This document shows positions 42,628-52,260 of a DNA stretch of 64,000 nucleotides, piece after piece. Positions within the stretch are counted from its first letter, which is position 1. Each line of letters begins with the position of its first letter. Below the pieces are notes generated by a model that did not search any database, was not told the DNA's origin, and saw nothing but the letters and a program-made list of their open reading frames with translations. Location of the stretch: assembly GCA_037974335.1 (NCBI GenBank), contig CM075760.1:61448515-61512514 (forward strand), in the 5' to 3' direction. The translations under genes and the position numbers were made by a program. The DNA comes from Prionace glauca (lineage: Eukaryota > Chordata > Chondrichthyes > Carcharhiniformes > Carcharhinidae).

Positions 42628-43640
42628 AAGGGGGAGTCAAGTCTGACAGATCTGTTCTGAGTTATTTGAGGAGGTAACAAGGAAGTTCGATAAAGGAGAA
42701 TGAGTGGATGTTATTTACTTAGATTTCCAGAAAGCCTTTGACAAGGTGCTGCAAAGGAGACTGTTAAATAAATTATGAGTCCATGGTGTTAAGTGTAAGA
42801 TCCTGGCATGGATAAAGGATTGGTTGACTGGCAGAGGCAGAGAGTGAGGATAAAGGGGTCTTTTTCAGTATGGCAGCCGGTGACTAGTGGTGTGCCTCAG
42901 GTTGATGCTGGGACCACATTTTTTCACATTATAACAATTTGGAAGAAGGAACTGAAATCACTGTGACTAAGTTTGCAAATGATACAAAGATATGTAGAGG
43001 GATAGGTAGTATTGAGGAAGCAGGGGGATGGCAGAACAACTTGGACGAGTTTCGAGAGTGGGCAAAGAAGTGGCTGATGGATTACAATGTGGAAAAGTGT
43101 GAGGTTATTCAGTTTGGAAGGATGAATGGAGACTTTTCTAAACAGGGAAATGCTTAGGAAATCAGAAGCACAAAGGGATTTGGGAGTTTTGTTCAAGATT
43201 CTCTTTCGGTTAGCATGCAGTTTCAGTCGGCAGTTAGGAAGGTAAATGCAATGTTAGCATTCATGTTGAGAGGGTTAGAATTCAAGAGCAGGGATGTACT
43301 TCTGAGGCTGTATAAAGCTCTGGTCAGACCCCATTTGGAGTATTGTGAGCAGTTTTGGTCCCCATATCTAAGGAAGGATGTGCTGGTCTTGGAAAGGGTC
43401 CAGAGGAGGTTCACAAGAATGATACCTGGAATGAAGAGCTTGTCGTATGAGGTAGAGTGAAGAAGGATGGGGGGAGGTCTTACTGAAACTAACAGTTACT
43501 GCGAGGCTTGGATAGAGTGGATGCAGAAAGGATGTTTCATTCGTAGGAAAAACTAGAACCAGAGGGCACCATCTCAGAATAAAGAGATGATCCTTTAAAA
43601 CAAAGATGAAGAGGAATTTTTTCAGCCAGAGAGTGGTGAA
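42628..43640 (+). mobile_element. LINE E, 3' part
   Basis: Continues LINE E with DLFSELFEEVTRKFD-like sequence, VDVIYLDFQKAFDKVL (motif A), SGVPQ, then TKFANDTKICRGIGSI (Asn in place of the first catalytic Asp), FREWAKKWLMDYNVEKC, RRFTRMIPGMKSLSY. Degraded, with frame changes near 43,150 and 43,460. Ends in FFSQRVVN-like text at 43,640, joined directly to a finger sequence. Confidence 0.78.
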
Positions 43641-44437
43641 TCTGTGAACTCTTTGTGTGGGAAGGGATTCAGTCATCCCACCTTCAGACACACCAAAGTG
43701 TTCACACTGATTAGAGACCATTTAAATGTTTTGAGTGTGAGAAGAACTTTAAAAATAAAACAGATTTACTGATTCATCAACACACTCACACTGGGGAGAC
43801 GCTGTTCATTTGTTCTGTGTGTGGGAAGGGATTCACTTGTTCATCGCAGCTCCTGAAACACCGATTTGTTCAGACTGATCAGAGACCTTTCAATTGTTCT
43901 GAATGTGATGAAACATTTAAAAGTAAAAAGGATCTTCTGAAACACCAGCACACTCACACTGGGGAGAGGCCATTCACCTGCTCCCTTTGTGGGAAGGGAC
44001 TCACTCGATTAGCTCACCTTCTGAGACACCGTCGAGTTCACACAGGGGAGAGGCCGTTCACCTGCCCTGTGTGTTGTCAGGAATTCATTGATTCATCCGA
44101 CCTTCTGATACACCGGCGAATTCACAGTGGAGAGAGACCTTACACTTGCCTCCTGTGCAGCAAGAGATTCACTCAGTCATCCCACCTGACTGCACACCAA
44201 CTTGTTCACACTGATCAGAGACCTTTTGAATGTTCTGATTGTGAGAAGAGATTTAAAAGTAAACAGAATCTTCTGAAACACCAGCGAGTTCACACTGGGG
44301 AAAGGCCGTTCAACTGTTCCATGTGTGGGAAGGGATTCTCTCAGTCAAACAACCTGCTGAAACACCAGCAAGTTCACAGGCGACAGCAGGGGTTGGATTC
44401 TGCTGTTATTGCTGCTGTTAATCACATCCAGGACTGA
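43641..44437 (+). pseudogene. Truncated inverted copy of the 13-finger ZNF gene
   Basis: Equals fingers 5 to 13 of the 36,117-37,265 gene, in opposite orientation, with the same read-through tail ending HIQD at 44,437. The 5' part is missing: finger 5 is joined to LINE E sequence at about 43,650. One in-frame stop replaces Gln of DQRP (TGAT-TAG-AGA, near 43,711). The next finger has GETLF for GERPF, the finger equivalent to 7 has Gln for its last His (HRFVQ), and the next has CDETF for CEKTF. The open part (43,817-44,437) still codes for seven fingers. No promoter or conserved start is attached. Probably not functional. Confidence 0.85.
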
Positions 44438-44454
44438 ATAGTGTCTGGTTACCA

Positions 44455-45235
44455 ATGAGGTTCCACAGTTTTGTGGTATATATCAATAACTTGGACTTAA
44501 ATGTAAGGTTCATGATTCAGTTTGCAGATGATACAACAATTGTATTTGTGTTTAACAATCCAGAACACACTGGGGAAAGGCCATTCAACTGTTCTATGTG
44601 TGGGAAGGGATTCGCTCAGTCAAACAACCTGCTGAAACACCAGCTTATGTTCTCAAGTTCACAGGCGACAGCAGGGGTTGGATTCTGCTGTTATTGCTGC
44701 TGTTAATCACATCCAGGACTGAATGATGCCGAGATGCCTGTTTCCAGTGATGTTCCACAGTTTTCTCTTATGTGTCAATAATTTAGACTTAACTGTATGG
44801 AAAATGATTACTAAGTTTGTATGATACAAAAGTTGCTGACATGGTTGACAATGAGGAATAATTGTGGACAGCAGGAAGATACTAATGGACTGGGGGGGTG
44901 GGGTTAGTCGACACAAAATTAGCAAGTAGAATTCAATCTGGATCAATGAGAGAGATTGAACTTGGGAGAGTAAACAAGACAAGGGAATGAACAATACATG
45001 GGATGATGTTGAGAATTTTATAGAGGAACTTTGGAATGCATCTCCACTGATTCCTGAAAATGGTTGCATATGAGATCAGATGGTCAAGAAGGCATTTGGG
45101 ACACTTCCCTGTCTGAGGCCTGGAATGAAAGAGCAGGGAGATTATGTTAGGACTTGATAAAAGATGAGTTCGAACATAGCTGAGTACTGAGCACAGTCCC
45201 GGTCACTGCATCATCTAACTATAAAGTAAGACATG
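44455..45235 (+). mobile_element. LINE fragment with internal tandem copy of finger 13
   Basis: The LINE that follows the 36 kb gene follows here too ([21 protein letters not shown], 44,470-44,535). At 44,566 it is interrupted by a second copy of finger 13 and its 3' flank (44,566-44,725), after which the LINE starts again (VNNLDLTVWKMITKFV-like) and runs on to about 45,235. The unit 44,292-44,571 is thus tandemly repeated. Confidence 0.7.
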
Positions 45236-45984
45236 ATTCATTAATTTGTATCAAACTGATAATTTATCAGAGTGCAATCAATGTTTAATTGATCAAATCT
45301 AGGAGATAAATAATTATAAGGTGACTTGAGGAAAATGGAAAAGGCTGATTAGTGACTGGCTGAAAAATCTTTATTTATTTTAGTCTTGAGTTTACTTTTC
45401 ATAGAACCCCTACAGTACAGGAGGAGGCATTCAGCCCATCAAGTCTGCACTGACTGTCAGACAGAGTCTCTAGAGAAGTTGGATTCTGCTTTTGTTGCTG
45501 CTGTTGATCATATTTAGGATTGAATCATATTCATTCTGACTTTTTTTTATTGCTGATAAACTCCAGCCACATTACAGGAGTTAATATTTTAATACATCAA
45601 ATAAATCAGCTTCATATCAAACAAACAACATTTTGTGTGGTTCATCTCTAAGATATGAACATTTTCCCTTAAATCTGCTCTGGAAATGTCTTTAACAGAT
45701 GATCAACAATTAAATATGTTGCATCAAATAACTGGGAAAAATCCACTATGGGCATTCATTTCTCAAGTAATTCTTTTCTGGAATGTTCTGCCTGAAAGAG
45801 GATGGAAGCAGATTCAGATACATCTTGCCAAAGTGAATTGGATCTCCAGTTGAAGATAAAGTTAGCAGGGCTCTGGGGAGAGGGGAGTGGCGATGATGCG
45901 TGACTCTTTCAAATGTGTCACCACAGCCTATAAAGCAGCTGTATATTGACAGGAGAAAGGCTGATGTCCAAATACCCAAATAAC
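45236..45984. other. Unannotated DNA with LINE scraps
   Basis: A LINE 3' scrap (ACCCCTACAGTACAGGAGGA, minus) is at 45,408-45,470, followed by a ZNF 3' flank-like scrap, GGATTCTGCTTTTGTTGCTGC (45,481). The rest is unrecognised. Confidence 0.4.
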
Positions 45985-46632
45985 AAGGAAGTTGTGATGA
46001 ACCAGAATAAAACATTGATTCGGCCTCAACTAGAGCATTGTGGCCAACTCTGGATAGATTGCTATAGGAAGGAGATGAAGACATTGTAGAAGATGCAGAA
46101 AAAATTAATGGGATTGGTTCCAGGGATGAGAAACTTCAGTTATGAGGGTAGACTGGCAAAGCTGGGGCTGATCTCTATACAGAAGAGGAGATTCGATAGA
46201 AATATTCAAAATCAAGAGGGAGTTGGACAGAGTAGATAAGAAGAAACTATTCTGATTGGCAAAAGGGTCAAGAAGCAAAGGACACAGAATAAAGGCAATT
46301 TGTGAAATAAGCAATGGTGACCTGAGGAAATCCCATTTACAGAGTGACTGGTTAGAACCTGGTATGCACTGACCCAGTGTGAGGTGGAGGAAGCTTCAAA
46401 CAAGAATTCAAAACACAACTGGATAATTATCTGAAGAGAAATAATGTTCAGGGTTATGAGAGAAAGGCCATGCAGTGATTGAGGGAGAGGTCGGGGAGTG
46501 ACTGAGGGAGCGGTTGGGGAGTGACCGAGGGAGAGGCTGGGGAATGGGACTGGCTGTGTCACTCTCTCAGAAAGCTGGTTTGGGTGTGAACAGATGGGCT
46601 GAATGACCTCTTTATTTGCTATAATCATTCTA
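45985..46632 (+). repeat. LINE 3' portion, old, with small minisatellite
   Basis: + strand LINE text: CGGCCTCAACTAGAGCATTG, GGGATTGGTTCCAGGGATGA, AAATATTCAAAATCAAGAGG, ending in GATGGGCTGAATGACCTC. Positions 46,480-46,550 hold about three copies of a GTGACTGAGGGAGCGGTTGG-type unit of roughly 28 bases. Confidence 0.65.
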
Positions 46633-46899
46633 AAACTCTGAAGGCTCTGAGGAAAAGGGATGAACTGGCAGCTCCTTCAGAGATGATGCTGGCCTTACAA
46701 TGCAGCTGTACATTGACAGGACACAGTCACAGTGATCATGCTGAGTATATCCCTCATCAGGGGGACCACTGTGGAATTCTGCAGCCTCTCTATTTAAATA
46801 AAATGCTGATTTTCTATTCTTCCCAACAATGCGGACATTTTTCCCCTTTTTCCCTAAATTATATTTTATCTTTCCCACATTCTCATTTACTTACCCTAT

Positions 46900-47095
46900 A
46901 GTATGATGTATTTTCAGACTGTGTAACTGGTTAAAACTCTTTCCACACTCAGTTCACTGGAACACTCTCAGTAGGGTGTGTGTGTGTCTCGGTGCTTTTC
47001 TAGTCACAATTATATCTGAAATCTCTTCCCAGGGACAGGATAGATGTAACATTGCTCCTTCCACATTCAAAGACCAGTGATGTTCAGGGCTGTTA
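46900..47095 (-). pseudogene. Orphan ZNF 5' UTR remnant
   Basis: The complement of GACTGTGTAACTGGTTAAAA, of CAGTTCACTGGAACACTCTC and of GGTGCTTTTCTAGTCACAAT matches the leader segments of ZNF exons (for example 28,860-28,960), but no fingers follow on the minus strand. A dead gene of which only the leader survives. Confidence 0.6.
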
Positions 47096-47414
47096 CAGGG
47101 TTTCTTTCAGAGACAAAGTATTGCCAAAACTTTAGCTAATACAAAGACTTGTGACACAGCAACCTGGTGAAAGGCATTTTTACTGACCAATGTGAGACAA
47201 AACACCTGGAAAACGTGTACGAGGAAGGCCCAAGATGGCACAGGTCGATAATATCAGAATGTGGACTGGCCTCTCGATGGGACAGACAATGAGAGCAGCT
47301 GAGAAATCAGTGAAGAAAGACTGTTCAGAGTGCAGCTAACCTCTGAACGAGGAGGGATAAAAGACAAGGGACCTGCAGTGGTAGGAAAAGAACTATTTAC
47401 TATCCAGAATAATC

Positions 47415-47630
47415 TACAATATAGAAACTAGGTGCAGGCCATTCAATTCTGCTCCGCCATTCAATACGATCATGGCTGATCCTCTATCTCAATGCCATGT
47501 TCTCCCCATACCAGTTGAAGCCATTAAAATCTAAAAAAACCTACCTCTTCCTTCGATGGTAGAGAATTCCATAAGTTCACTACTCTTTGAGTTAATAATT
47601 TTTTCCCTCATCTCAGTCTCATCTGACATC
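47415..47630 (-). repeat. LINE 3' end, old
   Basis: CAGGCCATTCAATTCTGCTC, GATCATGGCTGATCCTCTAT and GGTAGAGAATTCCATAAGTT: minus-strand LINE 3' end related to family A but more diverged. Confidence 0.65.
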
Positions 47631-47814
47631 TGCTTTTGTGGATTATTTCAGTGGGAATGTGCTCTCGCTCAGAGGGAATCAGCCACTGGAATTAAAATTG
47701 AGAGACCAGCCAGTCCAACTGCAAGAAATCCTCTGATTCTCCCACTTCACCAACTGTCAGGATGAAAATGCTTCAGTCCTGGATATGATTAACAGCCAAA
47801 GCCAACCACTGTCA

Positions 47815-48747
47815 TCACTTGTGAACCTGCTGGTGTCTCAGCAGATGGGATGACTGAATGAATCCCTTCCCACAGTCAGAGCAGGTAAATGGTCTCTCCC
47901 CAGTGTGAACTCGCTGGTGTGTCAGTAGGTTGGATGACCGATTGAATCTCTTTCCACATACGGAGCAGGTAAATGGTTTCTCCCCGGTGTGAACTCGCTG
48001 GTGTGTCAGCAGGGTAGATAAATCACTGAATCCCTTCTCACACTCTGAGCAGGTAAAAGGCCTTTCCCTCTCCCCGCTGTGAATTTGCTGGTGCCTCAGC
48101 AGGTTGGCTAACTGAGAGAATCCCTTCCCACAATTGGAGCAGGAGAATGGCCTCTCCCCCGTGTGAACTCGCTGGTGTGTCAGCAGGGTGGAGGAATCTC
48201 CGAATCCTTTCCCACACGCAGAGCAGATGAATGGCCTCTCCCCAGTGTGAACTCGCTGATGTGCCAGCAGATCAGATGAATCTCTGAATCCTTTCCCACA
48301 CTCTGAGCAGGTGAATGGTCTCTCCCCAGTGTGAACGCGGTGATGTCTCTGCAGACTGGATAACCGAGTGAATCCCTTCCCACACTCAGAACAAGTGAAC
48401 AGCCTCTCCTCGGTGTGAACTTGCTGGTGTGCCAGCAGGGTGGATGAATCTCTGCATCTTTTCCCACACACTGAGCAGATGAATGGTCTCTCCCCAGAGT
48501 GAACTCGACGGTGTCTCATTAGATTGGATGAAATACTAAATTTCTTCCCACAATCAGAGCAGTTGAATGGCTTCTCCCCAGTGTGAACTCGCTGGTGTGT
48601 AAGCAGATCGGATGAATTAGTAAATCTCTTCCCACACTGATAACAGGTGAATGGCCTCTCCCCAGAGTGACTGCGTCGATGTGTTTCCAGCTCAGATGGG
48701 GATCTGAATCCCTTTCCACAATCCCCACATTTCCATGGTTTTCCCAT
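47815..48747 (-). CDS. Finger-only C2H2 zinc-finger protein, 11 fingers
   Basis: Predicted 310-residue nuclear DNA-binding protein, [14 protein letters not shown] at 48,747 to QQVHK. The ATG lies in CACCATGGG, with an in-frame TGA 21 bases upstream. Helices -1 to 6: [77 protein letters not shown]. All eleven C2H2 ligand sets are present. Finger 4 has Cys for the conserved Phe (CGKRCRD). The linker before finger 9 is lengthened by two residues (SGERERPF), apparently a six-base duplication of GAGAGG. The recurrent DSS helices (4, 6, 7) suggest internal duplication. Leader acceptor at 48,896/48,897 on the minus strand (TTTTACAG/GGTATT). The exon 1/promoter is not obvious nearby; 51.9 kb is possible but is closer to the 50 kb remnant. 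Confidence 0.9.
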   Translation of the reverse strand: MGKPWKCGDCGKGFRSPSELETHRRSHSGERPFTCYQCGKRFTNSSDLLTHQRVHTGEKPFNCSDCGKKFSISSNLMRHRRVHSGERPFICSVCGKRCRDSSTLLAHQQVHTEERLFTCSECGKGFTRLSSLQRHHRVHTGERPFTCSECGKGFRDSSDLLAHQRVHTGERPFICSACGKGFGDSSTLLTHQRVHTGERPFSCSNCGKGFSQLANLLRHQQIHSGERERPFTCSECEKGFSDLSTLLTHQRVHTGEKPFTCSVCGKRFNRSSNLLTHQRVHTGERPFTCSDCGKGFIQSSHLLRHQQVHK

Positions 48748-48896
48748 GGTGTGGGTGTCTGAGTCTCAGTGCTTTTCCTGTCACACTAATGGTAAAATGG
48801 GTGATGATTTTCCCCGTCCTAACGAATGACTCTGTCAGAGCTTGATGTGAAATTTCGTTTGAGATTTCTCATGGCAAATCCTCCCCTTTTAATACC
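48748..48896 (-). other. 5' UTR portion of the 11-finger exon
   Basis: Leader with the shared block (complement of TCAGTGCTTTTCCTGTCACA) and an acceptor on the minus strand at 48,897 (CTCCTTTTACAG). Intron sequence beyond (48,897-48,985) matches intron ends at 9,311 and 15,950. Confidence 0.65.
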
Positions 48897-49230
48897 CTGT
48901 AAAAGGAGTTTACAAAAGTCACCACTGTCAATACAGCTCAGAAACTGAGAACAGACAATTCTAGTTGCCGTGGAACACTCTTTCCTCACTGACTTAGAGT
49001 GAATAATGAATTTGAAACATCTTTGCGAGCCAGCAAATCAATCAAAATGCTCACAAAGGAGTGGAATTTATCTCCAGATGTATGGAAATCAGAAATAGTG
49101 AAATTATGTTCAATTCGGACAGAATATTAAGAATCTGTGGAACCCCTACAGTGCAGACTATTCAACCCATCAAGTCTGCATCAATGATTCGATGAATGAA
49201 CATGGTTCAATCCTAAATGATGATGATAAA

Positions 49231-50131
49231 TCGCTGATGACACGAAGGTCGGCGGTGTTGTGGATGGTCTGGAAGGATGTCAAAAGTTGCAGCAGGACAT
49301 AGATAGGATGCAGGAATGGGCGGAGAAGTGGCAGATGGACTTCAACGCGGATAAATGTGTAGTAGTCCATTTCGGCAGAACCAACGGGATGAACGAGTAC
49401 ACTATTAAGGGCAGGGGTCTTAGTAGCGTTGAAGACCAGAAGGATCTCGGGGTCCAGGTTCACAGGACTCTTAAATCGGCCTCGCAGGTGGAGGAGGTGG
49501 TCAAGAAGGCGTATGGTGTACTGGCCTTCATTAATCGAGGGATTGAGTTTAGGAGTCGGGAGGTAATGCTGCAACTTTACAGGACCCTCGTCAGGCCTCA
49601 TTTGGAGTACTGTGCGCAGTTCTGGTCGCCTCACTATAGGAAAGACGTAGAAGCTATTGAAAGGGTGCAGAGGAGATTTACAAGGATGTTGCCTGGACAG
49701 GGAGGCATGCCTTATGAAGATAGGTTGAGGGAGCTGGGACTCTTTTCCCTGGAGAGGCGAAGGTTGAGAGGCGACCTGATAGAGGTTTATAAAATGTTGA
49801 GAGGAATAGATAGGGTGGACTCTCAGAGGCTATTTCCCCGGGTTGAAATGGTCGCTACGAGAGGACACAGATTTAAGGTGCGGGGAGGGAAGTACAGAGG
49901 TGATGTTAGGGGTAAGTTTTTCACTCAGAGGGTGGTGAGTGAATGGAATCGGCTGCCGTCGTCGGTGGTGGAGGCGAACTCGCTGGGGTCTTTTAAAAGA
50001 CTTCTGGATGAGTATATGGGGTTTAATGGGATTGGGGGTTATAGATAGGTCTATAGATTGGTGGGGTTGATGCGATCGGCGCAACTCGAGGGCCAAAGGG
50101 CCTGTTTGTGCTGTAATGTTCTATGTTCTAA
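49231..50131 (+). mobile_element. LINE C2 (CR1-like), 5'-truncated young copy
   Basis: + strand family C copy from TCGCTGATGACACGAAGG (RT catalytic ADDT region) to the 3' end TTCTATGTTCT. It lies inside the 3' flank of a ZNF remnant: the sequence to its right continues GATTTCACAGCAGCAAAACAG and that to its left resembles the end of the same ZNF flank. A possible 7-base target-site duplication CTAAATG is found at 49,212 and 50,130. Confidence 0.88.
49260..50048 (+). CDS. LINE C2 ORF2 C-terminal part, open
   Basis: Open frame of 262 residues reading DGLEGCQKLQQDIDRMQEW, YCAQFWSPHYRKDVEAIERV, RRFTRMLPGQGG and FFTQRVVSEWNRLPSSVVEA, ending GIGGYR. It lacks the catalytic FADD (cut at the truncation), so it has no activity. 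The frame begins with a GTG, not a native start. Nearly identical to the C1 protein. Confidence 0.8.
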   Translation: MDGLEGCQKLQQDIDRMQEWAEKWQMDFNADKCVVVHFGRTNGMNEYTIKGRGLSSVEDQKDLGVQVHRTLKSASQVEEVVKKAYGVLAFINRGIEFRSREVMLQLYRTLVRPHLEYCAQFWSPHYRKDVEAIERVQRRFTRMLPGQGGMPYEDRLRELGLFSLERRRLRGDLIEVYKMLRGIDRVDSQRLFPRVEMVATRGHRFKVRGGKYRGDVRGKFFTQRVVSEWNRLPSSVVEANSLGSFKRLLDEYMGFNGIGGYR

Positions 50132-50520
50132 ATGTGATTTCACAGCAGCAAAACAGCAGAATCCAACCCCTGTAACCACTTGTGAACTCACTGGTGTCTC
50201 AGCAGCTGGATGACCGACTGAATTCCTTCCCACACACAATGCTGATGAACAGCATCTCCCCAGTGTGAACTCACTGGTGAATCACACCAACCCCAAAGCC
50301 ATGAAACCTCTTTAAGACAATGGAACAAAGCACCAAAAACTCTAAACGAGAGATGAATGCACAATAATACTCACCTCTGGAACAATTTGACTGTTTTCAA
50401 ATTTAAAACCTCCTGCTGGACCCTGCAGCTGGAAAGATGTCAGAAGCACTGGAGTCAGAGAACAATTGGAGTCTTCAAATCTTCTAATTCCCTGTGAAAG
50501 GAGATTACAAGAGTTATGTG
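50132..50520 (-). pseudogene. ZNF remnant (last finger, 3' flank and leader scraps)
   Basis: The complement of CTTGTGAACTCACTGGTGTC and of ACTGAATTCCTTCCCACACA is a final finger (CGKEFSRSS, then HQ) with an in-frame stop in place of Arg (CAC CAG TGA). One partial finger precedes it; then the array stops. Beyond it, CTAATTCCCTGTGAAAGGAG (50,484) is a leader acceptor-like site on the minus strand. Most of the fingers are deleted. Confidence 0.65.
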
Positions 50521-50724
50521 TCAACGGTGGTTAGAGATTAAGAGATAAACATTTTTGTTGGTTTGAGATTGCTGTGTATAAATCCTCCCCTTCTAACCGT
50601 AAAAAGGAGTTTCCAAAATCCATTAGTTAGTCTAGAATATAAATTCATAACATCCTTTCCTCCTGTTTCCAAGCGTAGGATTATTTTAGATTGAAATGCT
50701 GACATTGGTTGCAGTTCAGACAAG

Positions 50725-51280
50725 ATCCTCTAAGATAATTCCTGGCATAAAGGAATTTCTTTATGAAGGAAAGGTTGACACGATGTGTCTGTACTCATTG
50801 GATTTTAGATAAATGAGAGGAGATTTACCTGAGCATATATGATTCTGAGGGTGCTTGACAGGGTAAGTGCTGAAAGGATGTTTCCCTTCAACAGGGAATC
50901 AAAAATTGCTGGGACAGTTTTAAAAAAAGGGACAGAAACGAGGAGCAATTGCATCTCTCAGATGGCCAGTAGCCCATGGAATTCTCTGCCCCAGTGGGCA
51001 GTGGAGACTGGTCATTGCATGTATTTAAGGCTGTGTTCTCACCATTTCACCAACAAGGGAGTTAAGGGTTAGGAAGGCTGGAGGAAAATTGACTTATGAT
51101 AATGACCAGATGAGCTCTGACAAAGGATCATCCAGACTTGAAACTTTAGCTCTAGTCTCTCCACAGATGTTGTCACACCAGAGATTTTCCAGCATTTTCT
51201 TGATCAGATGAGCCATGAGTTTATTGATTCGCAGAGCAACCTTGATGAACTGAATGGCCTCTTCTTGCTCCTAATTCTGA
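50725..51280 (+). repeat. Old LINE 3' end with an inserted short repeat
   Basis: LINE text AAGATCCTCTAAGATAATTC, GTTTCCCTTCAACAGGGAA, GAATTCTCTGCCCCAGTGGG, then 51,107-51,205 is a 1,319-type repeat, then the LINE resumes (GATGAGCCATGAGTTTATTG, GAATGGCCTCTTCTTGCTC). The inserted element is bounded by CAGATGAG on both sides. Confidence 0.65.
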
Positions 51281-51313
51281 TAATGTTTTTCTTCTGTTAC
51301 TCGAATGGCCGCA

Positions 51314-51903
51314 CATTCCCCCTGCAGCACCTTCCCCCGGGAAAGGGAGCATCCATTAACTCGCCCTGACAGTCAATGACTCAAACATTCCCCCTGCAGC
51401 ACCTTCCTCCTAGGGAATGGGAGCATCCATTAACCCGCCCTGTCAGTCAATGACTCAAACATTCCCCCTGCAGCACCTTCCCCTAGGGAAAGGGAGCATC
51501 CATTAACCCGCCCTGTCAGTCAATGACTCAAACATTCCCCCTGCAGCACCTTCCCCCTGGGGAAAGGGAGCATCCATTAACCCACCCTGTCAGTCAATGA
51601 CTTAAACATTCCCCCTGCAGCACCTTCCCCCGGGAAAGGCAGCATCCATTTACCCGCCTTGTCAGTCAATGACTCAAACATTCCCCCTGCAGCACCTTCC
51701 CCCTGGGGAAAGGGAGCATCCATTAACCCGCCCTGTCAGTCAATGACTCAAACATTCCCCCTGCAGCACCTTCCCCCTGGGGAAAGGGAGCATCCATTAA
51801 CCGCCCTGTCAGTCAATGACTCAAACATTCCCCCTGCAGCACCTTCCCCCTGGGGAAAGGGAGCATCCATTAACCCGCCCTGTCAGTCAATGACTCAAAC
51901 ATT
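51314..51903 (+). repeat. Minisatellite, eight 72-74-base units with AP-1-like sites
   Basis: Tandem units each reading CATTCCCCCTGCAGCACC, GGGAAAGGGAGCATCCATTA, ACCCGCCCTGTCAGTCAATG and ACTCAAA. TGACTCA starts at 51,377, 51,451, 51,524, 51,670, 51,744, 51,817 and 51,891; the eighth unit has TGACTTA (about 51,597). It is directly next to the candidate promoter at 51,925. The units are highly similar, so the array is recent or homogenised. Confidence 0.9.
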
Positions 51904-51924
51904 CTCTCACCCAAATCCTGAAGC

Positions 51925-52260
51925 TCCGCCCACTGGCTGTTCGCGCATGCGCTCTGCTCCGCGCTGAACAAAGATGGCGGCCGCGGCACTGGGCCGGATC
52001 CCGGATAAAATCCCCGGAACTGCAAACCCGGGACCCGCAGGCTCTTATTCAGGCCTTGCGGCCTACAGCGGGTGTTCATGAAGCCTCCGTTCTCTCCCCA
52101 CCCCGGCTCCCGGCTCCATTCCTCCCTCCGCCCCACCGACTCTCACCCGCTGAAAGAAGCATCTCCCGCACTCGCAGGGCTCCGAGCAAAGTGACACTGC
52201 GCATGCCCAGATACAGCACTGCGCCTGCGCACTGGCCTCCTGTGGAGTGAATAGGGCACG
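51925..52260. promoter_or_regulatory. Candidate CpG-rich promoter beside the minisatellite
   Basis: NRF1-like GCGCATGCGC (51,942), a YY1-like AAAGATGGCGGCCGC (51,970), and on the right ACTGCGCATGC (52,195) and GCGCCTGCGC (52,220). No TATA box. The segment 52,015-52,100 resembles the palindrome arm sequence (CTGCAAACC, GCGGGTGTTCATGAAGCCTC), orienting it as exon 1 of a minus-strand ZNF gene, probably the 50 kb remnant. Confidence 0.55.

Noticed and set aside
43817-44437. Second functional copy of the 13-finger gene
   Set aside because: It lacks the start, the first four fingers, a promoter and has an in-frame stop upstream; the open part is a truncated remnant.
46480-46550. Short GTGACTGAGGGAG repeats as a regulatory array
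   Set aside because: Only about three imperfect units inside an old LINE 3' end; a local slippage product is enough to explain it.
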